Shown here one piece after another: positions 15,993-23,592 of a DNA stretch of 64,000 nt. This stretch comes from Bordetella sp. H567 (GTDB taxonomy: Bacteria > Pseudomonadota > Gammaproteobacteria > Burkholderiales > Burkholderiaceae_B), in NCBI RefSeq assembly GCF_001704295.1, contig NZ_CP012334.1:1376084-1440083 (forward strand), written 5' to 3'. A program made the translations under genes and the position numbers. How positions within the stretch are numbered: the first letter of the stretch is position 1; each line of letters begins with the position of its first letter. The notes beneath the pieces are model-generated. The model saw only the letters and a list, made by a program, of their open reading frames with translations, was not told the DNA's origin and did not search any database.

Positions 15993-16453
15993 TAAATATC
16001 CTCGTTGCCGATCACGTATCGCACGAAGCCGCTATGGGACGTGTACTTGTCGTAAAGGCTGCGCGCCCGGTAGTTGTTTTCCTTGGTCTGCCAGTACAGG
16101 CGCGACCACTTGCGGGCCTTCATCTCGTCGACGAGCCAATCGATCATCCGCTTGCCCGCGCCTTGCGCGCGTACCGCCGGGTCGACGAACAGATCCTGCA
16201 GGTAGCACACCTGTGTCATCGTCGAGGTGTTCTCGTGCAGCAGGTAGTTGGCGATGCCGATCACCATGCCGGCCTCGTCTTCGGCAACGATCGCATGGAC
16301 AGGCGTGTGCGGATCCAGGATGCGGGCCCAGGTATGGCGGGTCTGGGCTTCCTGGGGTTCGCGTTCGTAGAAGCGCGTGTAGGCGTCCCACAGGACGCGC
16401 CAGCGTGCTTCGTCGCGGGCTTCGATGGGACGGATGAGGGGCGTTGTTGACAT
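15992..16453 (-). CDS. GNAT family N-acetyltransferase
   Basis: This 153-residue protein shows the GNAT core: IRPIEARDEARWRVLWDAY at the start, CYLQDLFVDPAVRAQGAGKRMI with the acetyl-CoA loop R/Q-x-x-G-x-G/A near residues 88-108, and a C-terminal NYRARSLYDK. It transfers acetyl groups to an unknown amine. Its TAG stop is made by the insertion junction: TA from the target duplication plus the first G of the element. With the element removed the stop would be TAA and the protein unchanged, with the DadA-like gene starting three bases later. Confidence 0.9.
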   Translation of the reverse strand: MSTTPLIRPIEARDEARWRVLWDAYTRFYEREPQEAQTRHTWARILDPHTPVHAIVAEDEAGMVIGIANYLLHENTSTMTQVCYLQDLFVDPAVRAQGAGKRMIDWLVDEMKARKWSRLYWQTKENNYRARSLYDKYTSHSGFVRYVIGNEDI

Positions 16454-16498
16454 GGACCGGGCCGGTTGAGCGCCACGCGGACGGCCGGCGCGGCCGTC

Positions 16499-17380
16499 CT
16501 AGCGCGGGAACAGCTGATCGTACACGTCGCTGGCCAGGGCCTGCAATTCCGAGCCCGGCAGGTCGCCGTTCAATGCGTAGCCGTAGCCATTTTCGACCCA
16601 GTAGAAGGAGGTGCCGTTGGCCGACTGGACCGAGCGGAAAGCCGTTTCCCCCGGCGCCACGCCGGTCGGGAAGACGGCGACATACAGCGTGACGCGGCGC
16701 CCGCGTCCATCCTCGTACATGAACTGGGCGCGTGCCAGCGTATTGGCCGAGGCGCCGCCGGCAGGCTTGGCGGCGGTCCCGGCGGCGGAAGGCGGGGCCG
16801 CGGTCGGGGCACCGGCTTGCGCGGCCGGCTCGCCGGGCAGCAGCCGGCCGCCCAGCAAGTGAAAGCCACGGTCCTGCAGCGCCGGCGCCGCCAGGGGCCG
16901 CCCCAGGCGGCGGCTCAGCCATTGCACGAGGTGCGCTTCATCCTGCGCGCTGACTTCGACCGGATGGCGTACCTCCGGCGAATACACGACATAGGCGGCG
17001 GTGGCGTCGCGCACGAACTGCGGCGGCGCCGAAGCGACGGCCGTCGCCACCGTGCCCAGCCCTTGCTGCCATGCATGCATGCCCGTGGCGCCCGCGGCGA
17101 TCAGCACGACGGCGGCGGCGGCCTGGGTCCAGGGATTCCAGCGGCGCCGCCGGTGGCGCAGCACCGTATCGGCCAGCGCGGCGGGGGTGGCGCCGGGATC
17201 GATATCGCGGTGCAGGCGCCGCAGCGCGAAACGCTGGGCATGCCAATGCGCGACGCGCACCGCGGCGTCCGGGTGGCGTTGCAGATGCCGCAGCACCGCG
17301 GACACGCGCGTCGCGTCCAGCTGGCCGTCGACGAAGGCGTGCAGGTCGTCATCCGAGACATGGGCGTCGGTTTCGGTCAT
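16499..17380 (-). CDS. Anti-sigma factor, single transmembrane segment
   Basis: This 293-residue protein begins with an acidic segment (SDDDLHAFVDGQLD) and a helical cytoplasmic domain of the anti-sigma type. One transmembrane helix follows at about residues 96-113 (AAAAVVLIAAGATG), then a long Pro/Ala-rich periplasmic domain. The last 90 residues contain YVAVFPTGVAPGETAF and FYWVENGYGYALNGDLP. The gene overlaps the ECF sigma gene by 4 bp (ATGA), the classic sigma/anti-sigma arrangement. It would hold the sigma factor at the inner membrane until a periplasmic signal arrives. Confidence 0.85.
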   Translation of the reverse strand: MTETDAHVSDDDLHAFVDGQLDATRVSAVLRHLQRHPDAAVRVAHWHAQRFALRRLHRDIDPGATPAALADTVLRHRRRRWNPWTQAAAAVVLIAAGATGMHAWQQGLGTVATAVASAPPQFVRDATAAYVVYSPEVRHPVEVSAQDEAHLVQWLSRRLGRPLAAPALQDRGFHLLGGRLLPGEPAAQAGAPTAAPPSAAGTAAKPAGGASANTLARAQFMYEDGRGRRVTLYVAVFPTGVAPGETAFRSVQSANGTSFYWVENGYGYALNGDLPGSELQALASDVYDQLFPR

Positions 17381-17898
17381 CGCTTCACCAGATGCAGGGG
17401 AGTGCGCGCGGCCGCATCGTCCGGCGCCATGGCGGCACGAACGGCTTCGCGCGCGCGGTGCAGCCGCGACATGACGGTGCCCACGGGGATCTGCAGGATT
17501 TCCGCGGCCTCGGCATACGTGTACTCCTCCACGCTGACCAGCAGGAGCACGGTGCGCAGCGTGGGTGTCAGGCGCGCCAGGGCGCGCTCCAGGTCCAGCA
17601 TATCGGGCGCGTGGGCCATGGGCTCGTGCGCCAGATCGGTGTGTTCGTCCCAGATGGCGTGATTGTCGTCATGGCGCCAGTCGCGCACCCGGTTCAGGTA
17701 CAGGTTGTGCATCAGCGTCATCAGCCACGCGCGCAGAGCGGTGCCGGGCTTCCATAGCGACCACTTGGTGCAGGCGCGTTCCAGCGTGTCCTGCACCAGG
17801 TCGTCCGCGCCGGCCGCGTCGCCCGCCAGCAGGCGGGCATAGCGGCGCAGCGACGGAATATGGGCGAGGATCTGCTCCACGCCCGGGGCCGATGCCAT
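17377..17898 (-). CDS. ECF RNA polymerase sigma factor
   Basis: This 173-residue sigma-70 family protein contains region 2 (YARLLAGDAAGADDLVQDTLERA, LRAWLMTLMHNLYLNRVRD) and region 4 (LRTVLLLVSVEEYTYAEAAE, IPVGTVMSRLHRAREAVRAAM). Lacking regions 1 and 3, it is an extracytoplasmic-function factor. It lies 6 bp after the lipoprotein gene and overlaps the anti-sigma gene, so all three form an operon. A candidate ECF promoter upstream of the lipoprotein gene (18313-18341) suggests autoregulation. Confidence 0.92.
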   Translation of the reverse strand: MASAPGVEQILAHIPSLRRYARLLAGDAAGADDLVQDTLERACTKWSLWKPGTALRAWLMTLMHNLYLNRVRDWRHDDNHAIWDEHTDLAHEPMAHAPDMLDLERALARLTPTLRTVLLLVSVEEYTYAEAAEILQIPVGTVMSRLHRAREAVRAAMAPDDAAARTPLHLVKR

Positions 17899-17904
17899 GG
17901 CCGG

Positions 17905-18282
17905 TTAGGGCTTGGCCACGTGCCAGACGCCGCCGACGCCGTCGCCGGTCTTCTCGCCGGCGGCCTTGTCCTTCGTCCAGTAGTACACCGGCTGGCCCTT
18001 GTAGGCCCACTGCTTGTTGCCGTCGTCACGGGTGACGATGGTCCACGATCCGTCCGCCTTGGCGCCGGCCGTGGCCATCAGGGGAGGCCAGTTGGTGGCG
18101 CATTTGTCGTTGCAGACGCTTTTGCCGGAATTGGCGGCGTCCTTGTCGAACGTGTACAGCGTCATGCCCTTGTCGCCGACCAGCACGCCATTGCTGGCCT
18201 TGCCGGGGGCGGCGGCGACCGCGCAGCCGGCGATCAACAGGGTGGCGGCGCCGAGGGCGGAAAGCGAGAATTTGCGAACCAT
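17905..18282 (-). CDS. Lipoprotein with Yx(F/W/Y)xxD repeats (COG4315 type)
   Basis: This 125-residue protein has a lipobox LIAGC near residue 20, so it should be lipid-anchored after signal peptidase II cleavage. Two copies of the short motif typical of the family are visible: TLYTFDKD and PVYYWTKD. CNDKCATNWPPL lies between them and may form a disulfide. The biochemical role is unknown. As the first gene of the ECF operon it is likely both a target and possibly part of the stress-sensing pathway. Confidence 0.88.
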   Translation of the reverse strand: MVRKFSLSALGAATLLIAGCAVAAAPGKASNGVLVGDKGMTLYTFDKDAANSGKSVCNDKCATNWPPLMATAGAKADGSWTIVTRDDGNKQWAYKGQPVYYWTKDKAAGEKTGDGVGGVWHVAKP

Positions 18283-18312
18283 AAGACCTCCGTGTGGTGG
18301 GTTTGCATGGGA

Positions 18313-18341
18313 GTGAACACCGTTGGCGGCCGATTTATTCC
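18313..18341 (-). promoter_or_regulatory. Candidate ECF-sigma promoter of the lipoprotein/sigma/anti-sigma operon
   Basis: Read on the minus strand, GGAATAAA (18341-18334) is followed after 15 bases by GTTCAC (18318-18313), resembling the GGAA-type -35 and GTT/GTC-type -10 used by ECF factors. A start near 18306 would leave a short leader before 18282. The -35 element overlaps the stop codon of the GntR gene, so the promoter is embedded in the end of the neighbouring gene. Confidence 0.5.
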
Positions 18342-19021
18342 ATCGGCGCCTGCGTCAGTCCCGCCACCACGTCCACCACCTGTTCCAGCGCCACCTGGAT
18401 ATGCGCGCGCAGCGCCTTGACGGCGCCGGCGGCGTCGCCCTTTTCCGCGTATTCGATCAGCGCCAGATGCTCGGCATGGGCCTGCTGGCGCAGCGGCACG
18501 TTGACAACCTGGAAGCGCAGGTAGCGGTCGCCACGGTCGTGCAGCTGCCGCAGGACGGTCATGGCCAGCTCGCGCCGCGCCGGCAGGTACAGCGCTTCGT
18601 GCAGGCGCCAGTTGACCCGCCCCCACTCGGCGGCGTCCGCGTGCCGCGAGGCGTCCAGCGCCGCCCGCGCCGCTTCCAGCCGCCGGCCGCCGCCGGCATG
18701 GATGGCTTCGCCGAACAGCCAGGGTTCGATCTGCAGCCGCAATTCGAAGGTTTCGACGACATCGGCCGCGGAGACCCCGCAAACATAGGCGCCGCGATGC
18801 GCATGCACGGAGACCAGGCCTTCGGCCTCCAGCCGGCGGATGGCCTCGCGCACGGGGATGCGGCTGACACCCAGTTCTTCCGCCAATGCTTCCTGGCGCA
18901 GCGGCGCGCCGGGCCGCAGCTGGCCGGACAGGATCCGCTGGCGCAGGGCTTCCAGCACCAGGTCTACCGTGGTGCGCCGCACGAGTTTGCTGTCCCCTTC
19001 AGGCAAGGCAGGATCGTTCAT
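18335..19021 (-). CDS. GntR family regulator, FadR/FCD subfamily
   Basis: This 228-residue regulator has a winged helix (LVLEALRQRILSGQLRPGAPL, then ELGVSRIPVREAIRRLEAEGLV) and an all-helical FCD ligand-binding domain. Metal-ligand-like residues lie in NWRLHEALY and in the C-terminal AEHLALIEYAEKGD region. FCD regulators bind small carboxylates or amino acids and usually repress. It is divergent from the ABC transporter operon at 19129, where a palindrome lies over the promoter region, so it is the probable local repressor. Confidence 0.92.
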   Translation of the reverse strand: MNDPALPEGDSKLVRRTTVDLVLEALRQRILSGQLRPGAPLRQEALAEELGVSRIPVREAIRRLEAEGLVSVHAHRGAYVCGVSAADVVETFELRLQIEPWLFGEAIHAGGGRRLEAARAALDASRHADAAEWGRVNWRLHEALYLPARRELAMTVLRQLHDRGDRYLRFQVVNVPLRQQAHAEHLALIEYAEKGDAAGAVKALRAHIQVALEQVVDVVAGLTQAPME

Positions 19022-19054
19022 GAAGTCTCTCGTAAACCCCTAGTCCCCATCTTG

Positions 19055-19113
19055 TTGACCCGAGGGTGAGGGAAGTTTAGCATGAGGTCCGTATCCAGGA
19101 TATTGGATCCAAT
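19055..19113 (+). promoter_or_regulatory. Promoter and GntR-type operator of the ABC transporter operon
   Basis: TTGACC (19055-19060) and TAGCAT (19078-19083) form a moderate sigma-70 promoter with a 17-bp spacer. Just downstream, ATTGGATCCAAT at 19102-19113 is a perfect 12-bp palindrome, within the size range bound by FadR/FCD repressors. Repression by the divergent GntR protein is inferred. Confidence 0.55.
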
Positions 19114-19128
19114 TTCTGTGAGAGCGCC

Positions 19129-20340
19129 ATGAATCGCCGTCTTTGCCTTGCCGCCACCCTGGTCGCTGCCGTGGCCAGCAGCTTCAGCCTGCCCACACAG
19201 GCGCAGACGCCGGACTTCGTCGTCGGCGCGCTAAGTCCCCTTACCGGTTCCGGCGCGCCCTACGGGCCCGGCATGGTCAAGGCCATCCAGCTCGCGGCCA
19301 AGGAAATCAACGCGGCCGGCGGCGCGCAGGGCGCCCAGTTCCGGGTCGTGGTGGAAGACACTCAGACCGCGCCGCAGGCGGCGGTCACCGGCGCCAAGAA
19401 GATGATCGAGGTGGACAAGGTCCGCGCCATCCTGGGCTGCTGGAGTTCCGGCGAATCGCTGGCCGTCATTCCGTTGACGAACGAGGCCGACATTCCCCTC
19501 ATGCATGGATCGGGCGCGCCCGCACTGAGCGCGGACGCCAACCCCAAGCGCCTGGGCTTCCGCTTCCAGGCCACCAACGGCCGCTTCGGCCAGGCCTTCG
19601 CCAAGATCGCCCAACGCCAGGGCTACAAGCAGCCCGCCACCATGGCGTTCAACAATGCCTCCGGCATCGGCAATACCGAAGGCTTCACGCAAGCCTGGAA
19701 AGCCGCGGGCGGCAAGGTGGTGGCCAGCGTGGTGTACGAGCCCAATCGGCCTTCCTACCGTTCGGAACTGCAGTCGGTGCTGCGCGCCAAGCCGGACGTC
19801 ATCGTCACGGGCTCCTACCTGGCCGACACCACCATCCTGCTGCGCGAGTGGTACCAGACCGGTATCGACACCCACTGGATCATTCCCGGCTGGGCCGCCA
19901 ATCCGGACCTTATCAAGGCGCTCGGCCCGAAAGTCACCGAAGGCGTGATCTCGGTGGAATCCGTCAGCAACGAGAACGCGCCCAACTATGCCCATGTGCG
20001 CGATGCGCTGGGCAAGGAGGGCGTGGACGTCACGGCCAACGTCTATGCGCCCATGGCCTATGACCAGGCCATCATCCTGGCCCTGGCGGTGCAGGCGCTG
20101 GGCCCCAAGGCAACGGGGCCCGAACTGGCCCGCAAGATGCATGAAATGGGCACGCCCGGCGGCGAGGCGGTCTATGGCTACGCCGAGGGCAAGAAACTGC
20201 TGGAAGCCGGCAAGCGCATCACCTACGTCGGCGCCTCCAGCGCGCTGAACTTCGACCAGTACAACGACGTCACGCCGGATTTCGCGGCGTCGTTCGTGGA
20301 AAACGGCAAACTCGTGCGCAAGTACGTGGTCAAGCTGTAA
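19129..20340 (+). CDS. Branched-chain-amino-acid-type ABC transporter substrate-binding protein (LivJ-like)
   Basis: This 403-residue receptor has a signal peptide ending PTQAQ near residue 26, then VVGALSPLTGSGAPYGPGM and AIQLAAKEINAAGG, the standard start of the family-5 amide/branched-chain binding fold. Phe/Tyr-rich ligand-loop sequences such as FRFQATNGRFGQ follow. It is the first gene of an eight-gene run ending at 27058. The ligand is probably an amino-acid- or amide-like compound, given the DadA-like oxidase, amidohydrolase and aldolase-type lyase downstream. Confidence 0.93.
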   Translation: MNRRLCLAATLVAAVASSFSLPTQAQTPDFVVGALSPLTGSGAPYGPGMVKAIQLAAKEINAAGGAQGAQFRVVVEDTQTAPQAAVTGAKKMIEVDKVRAILGCWSSGESLAVIPLTNEADIPLMHGSGAPALSADANPKRLGFRFQATNGRFGQAFAKIAQRQGYKQPATMAFNNASGIGNTEGFTQAWKAAGGKVVASVVYEPNRPSYRSELQSVLRAKPDVIVTGSYLADTTILLREWYQTGIDTHWIIPGWAANPDLIKALGPKVTEGVISVESVSNENAPNYAHVRDALGKEGVDVTANVYAPMAYDQAIILALAVQALGPKATGPELARKMHEMGTPGGEAVYGYAEGKKLLEAGKRITYVGASSALNFDQYNDVTPDFAASFVENGKLVRKYVVKL

Positions 20341-20349
20341 GGCCGCCGC

Positions 20350-21222
20350 GTGTCGTACGCCGATTACGTCAATCTGGTCATCAACGGGCTGGTGGAAGGG
20401 CTGATCATCGCCCTGCCGGCCCTGGCGCTGACGCTGGTCTATGGGCTGGCGCGCTTTCCTAACGCGGCCACCGGCGACATCGTCGCCGTGGGCGGCTATG
20501 CGAGCCTGGCCGCCCACCACTTGACCGGCTCGCTGGTCGTGGCCGGGCTGGCGGGCGCGGCGGGCGGCGCCGCCGCATCGGTGCTGGCCTTCCTGCTGGC
20601 GTTCCGGCCCGTCATCCGCCGTTCCGTGATCACGCTGCTGTTGACCTCCATCGGCGTGGGCTTCGTCATACGCGCCGCGCTGGGGGTGGCTTTCGGCCAC
20701 GATCCGCGCGCCTTCGATATGCCGCTCGAACGCGCCTGGCGCTTCGGCGATGTGGCCCTCGCGCCGGCCGACCTCAGCTTGGCCGCCCTGACGCTGCTGA
20801 CGCTGGCGCTGGTGTTCATCATGCTCTATGCCACGCCGCTGGGGCGCTCGCTGCGGGCGATCGCGGACGACCCGGACCTGGCGCGGGTCAGCGGCATACG
20901 GCGCGAACGCTGCATGCTGGCCATGTGGGCGATCGCCGGGCTGGTGTGCGGCATCGCCGGCACGGTGACCGGGATGCGCACGGTGGTCTATCCCGACGTG
21001 GGCTGGAACCTGCTGCTGCCGGCCTTCGCCGCGGCGGTGGTGGGCGGGCTGGGCAACCCCGCGGGCGCCGTCATGGGCGCGCTGCTGCTCGGGGTGCTGC
21101 AGGAGCTGTCCACGCCTTTCGTCGGCTTCGTCTACAAGATCGCGCTGGGCTACGTCTTCATGATGATCGTGCTGCTGCTGCGCCCGCAGGGCCTGTTCAA
21201 CCGTCCGGTGGGGGTGCGCTGA
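20350..21222 (+). CDS. ABC transporter permease (LivH-like)
   Basis: This 290-residue, multi-spanning inner-membrane protein begins at a GTG codon 9 bp after the receptor stop, with TAAGG overlapping that stop. About eight hydrophobic segments are visible. GIRRERCMLAMWAIAGLVCGIAG is the cytoplasmic coupling region typical of LivH, and AAVVGGLGNPAGAVMGALLLG is the conserved C-terminal part. Its TGA stop shares a base with the next ATG. Confidence 0.92.
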   Translation: MSYADYVNLVINGLVEGLIIALPALALTLVYGLARFPNAATGDIVAVGGYASLAAHHLTGSLVVAGLAGAAGGAAASVLAFLLAFRPVIRRSVITLLLTSIGVGFVIRAALGVAFGHDPRAFDMPLERAWRFGDVALAPADLSLAALTLLTLALVFIMLYATPLGRSLRAIADDPDLARVSGIRRERCMLAMWAIAGLVCGIAGTVTGMRTVVYPDVGWNLLLPAFAAAVVGGLGNPAGAVMGALLLGVLQELSTPFVGFVYKIALGYVFMMIVLLLRPQGLFNRPVGVR

Positions 21223-22112
21223 TGCTGAGCTATCTGCTCTCCATCCTGGTGATCATGGGCATCTACATGCTGCTGGCGCTCGCGCTGGACCTGCAATACG
21301 GTTTTACCGGCCTGATCAATTTCGGCCTGGCAGGCTTCTTCGGCGTCGGCGCCTATGCGTCGGCGTTGTTGACGATGAAGGCGGGATGGACCCCCCTGCT
21401 GTCGTTCCCGGCGGCGATGCTGGCCGCGGCGCTATTGGCCTGGCCGCTGGGGCGCGTGGCCTTGCGGCTGCGCGACGACTACCTGGCCATCGTCACGCTG
21501 GGATTCTCGGAGATCGTGCGCCTGGTGCTGGTGCAGGAACAATGGCTGACCAACGGCGTGCAGGGCATCCCGGGCGTGCCGCGGCTGGGCGCCGGCTGGG
21601 GCAACGCGCGCTTCAGCGACAGCCTGCTGCTGGGGCTGCTCGCGCTGTCCATCGCCGCCGCCGTCGTGCTGTTGCGGCGGGTGACGTACAGTCCCTATGG
21701 CCGCACCATCCAGGCAGTGCGCGACGACGAGACCGCGGTGCGCGTGCTGGGCAAGGAGCCGGCCCGCTTCAAGACCCAGGTGCTGATGCTGGGCGCCGCG
21801 CTGTCGGGCCTGGCGGGCGCCTACTTCGCCCACTACATGACCTACATCGTGCCCGACCAGTTCGTGCCGCTGATCACCTTCTACGTCTGGATGGCCATCA
21901 TCATGGGCGGCGTGGCGCGGCTGTCGGGCAGCGTGGCGGGGGCGGTGCTGCTGGTGCTGTTCCTGGAAGGCGTGCGCTTCACGCGCGGCATCATTCCGGG
22001 CGTCTCGGACGCCGACATGGGCAGCGTGCAGCTGGGCGTGGTGGGACTGGTCCTGATCCTGTTCATGCGCTGGCGGCCGCGCGGCCTGTTCGGCGCGAGG
22101 GGAGCACGATGA
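21222..22112 (+). CDS. ABC transporter permease (LivM-like)
   Basis: This 296-residue second permease has LDLQYGFTGLINFGLAGFFGVGAYASA near the N-terminus and GKEPARFKTQVLMLGAALSGLAGAYFAHY, the conserved LivM coupling loop. The start at 21222 overlaps the previous stop (TGATG). It also overlaps the following ATPase gene by 4 bp, so the five transporter genes are translationally coupled. Confidence 0.92.
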   Translation: MLSYLLSILVIMGIYMLLALALDLQYGFTGLINFGLAGFFGVGAYASALLTMKAGWTPLLSFPAAMLAAALLAWPLGRVALRLRDDYLAIVTLGFSEIVRLVLVQEQWLTNGVQGIPGVPRLGAGWGNARFSDSLLLGLLALSIAAAVVLLRRVTYSPYGRTIQAVRDDETAVRVLGKEPARFKTQVLMLGAALSGLAGAYFAHYMTYIVPDQFVPLITFYVWMAIIMGGVARLSGSVAGAVLLVLFLEGVRFTRGIIPGVSDADMGSVQLGVVGLVLILFMRWRPRGLFGARGAR

Positions 22113-22873
22113 CCTCCCTGTCGACCAGCGATATTTCACTGTCCTATGGCGATTTCCAGGTGCTGGACGGCGTGACGCTGTCCATGAGCCTGGGCGGCCT
22201 GCACGGCATGATCGGCCCCAACGGCGCCGGCAAGAGCACTTTTTTCGCGGTGCTGAGCGGCTTTCTGCAGCCGTCGGCCGGGCAGGTCGGTTTCGGCGGC
22301 ACCGTGCTGCGCGGGGCCAATCCCGCCGCGCGCGCCCGCATGGGGCTGGGGCGCACTTTCCAGATTCCGCGCGAATTCACCCACCTGACGGTGCGGCAGA
22401 ACCTGATGGTCGGGCCGCGCGACCAGCCTGGCGAATCCTTGCTGCCGCTGTTCTTCGCGCCGGGCCGCGTGCGCCGGGCCGAAGCGGAAATCGCCGAGCG
22501 TGCCCAGGCCATCCTGGACTTCCTGAAGCTGAACGCGGTGGCCGACAAGCCGGCGGGCGGCCTGTCCGGCGGGCAGAAGAAACTGCTGGAGCTGGGGCGC
22601 GCGCTGATGTCGGAGCCGAAATTCATCCTGCTCGACGAACCGTATGCGGGCGTCAACCCGGTGCTGATCGAGGAGATCTCGCAGCGCATCCGCGAGATCA
22701 ATACCGAGCGCGGCATCGGCTTTCTTATCATCGAGCACAATCTCATGGCCCTGAACCGCCTGGTGCAGGATCTGTACGTCCTGGACGCGGGCCGGCTACT
22801 GGCGCATGGCGAACCCGACGGCGTGCTGGCGGATCCGCGCGTGCGCGCCGCCTATATGGGAGCGGCGGCATGA
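22109..22873 (+). CDS. ABC transporter ATPase (LivG-like)
   Basis: This 254-residue ATPase has Walker A GPNGAGKSTFF near residue 35, signature LSGGQKKLLELGRAL near 152, Walker B KFILLDEPYAGVNP near 172, and the switch histidine in FLIIEHN. The start at 22109 overlaps the permease stop as ATGA and follows GGGGAGCACG. Confidence 0.92.
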   Translation: MTSLSTSDISLSYGDFQVLDGVTLSMSLGGLHGMIGPNGAGKSTFFAVLSGFLQPSAGQVGFGGTVLRGANPAARARMGLGRTFQIPREFTHLTVRQNLMVGPRDQPGESLLPLFFAPGRVRRAEAEIAERAQAILDFLKLNAVADKPAGGLSGGQKKLLELGRALMSEPKFILLDEPYAGVNPVLIEEISQRIREINTERGIGFLIIEHNLMALNRLVQDLYVLDAGRLLAHGEPDGVLADPRVRAAYMGAAA

Positions 22874-23580
22874 GCGCGGTCCTGCGCCTGTCGGACCTGC
22901 GCGGCGGCTACGGCGACGCTGACATCCTCAAGGGGCTGTCGCTGCACGTGCTGCCCGGCGAAATCGTGACGATCGCCGGGACCAACGGGGCCGGCAAGTC
23001 CACCATCATCAAGGCCGTGATGGGCCTGCTGCCGCGCACGGCCGGCCAGGTCGTGCTGCGCGGGCGCGACCTGGCGGGCCTGAGCGTCGAATCGCGCCTG
23101 GAATGCGGCATCGGCTACGTGCCGCAGGTCGCCAATGTGTTCGCGTCGCTCACCGTCCACGAAAACCTGCTGGTGGTGCAGGGCGTGAAGCGCCCGCGCG
23201 CGCGGGCCGACGCCATGTACCAGATGTTTCCCGCCCTGGTGCGCCATCGCCGCCGCGCGGCCGGCACGCTGTCCGGTGGCGAGCGCCAGCAGCTGGCATT
23301 CGCGCGGGCCTTGATGCGCGAGCCGGATATGCTGCTGCTGGACGAGCCGACGGCGGCGCTGTCGCCGGCGCGCGTGGACGAGATCTTCGCGTATGTGCGC
23401 GGCCTGCCCGCGGCGGGCACCACGGTGCTGATGGTGGAACAGCGCGCGCGCCAGTCGCTTGCCGTCAGCCAGCGCGGGTACATCATCGATCAGGGCGTGG
23501 TCGCCATGGAAGGCGCCGCGCACGACCTGCTGCATGACAGCCGCGCGGCCGATCTTTTCCTGGGCAAACATGATGCGTAA
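22870..23580 (+). CDS. ABC transporter ATPase (LivF-like)
   Basis: This 236-residue partner ATPase has Walker A AGTNGAGKSTIIKAV near residue 36, signature LSGGERQQLAFARALM, and Walker B DMLLLDEPTAALSP. It begins with an ATGA overlap with livG. In Liv systems the two ATPases form a heterodimer under the two permeases. Confidence 0.92.
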   Translation: MSAVLRLSDLRGGYGDADILKGLSLHVLPGEIVTIAGTNGAGKSTIIKAVMGLLPRTAGQVVLRGRDLAGLSVESRLECGIGYVPQVANVFASLTVHENLLVVQGVKRPRARADAMYQMFPALVRHRRRAAGTLSGGERQQLAFARALMREPDMLLLDEPTAALSPARVDEIFAYVRGLPAAGTTVLMVEQRARQSLAVSQRGYIIDQGVVAMEGAAHDLLHDSRAADLFLGKHDA

Positions 23581-23592
23581 TACGGATAGAGC

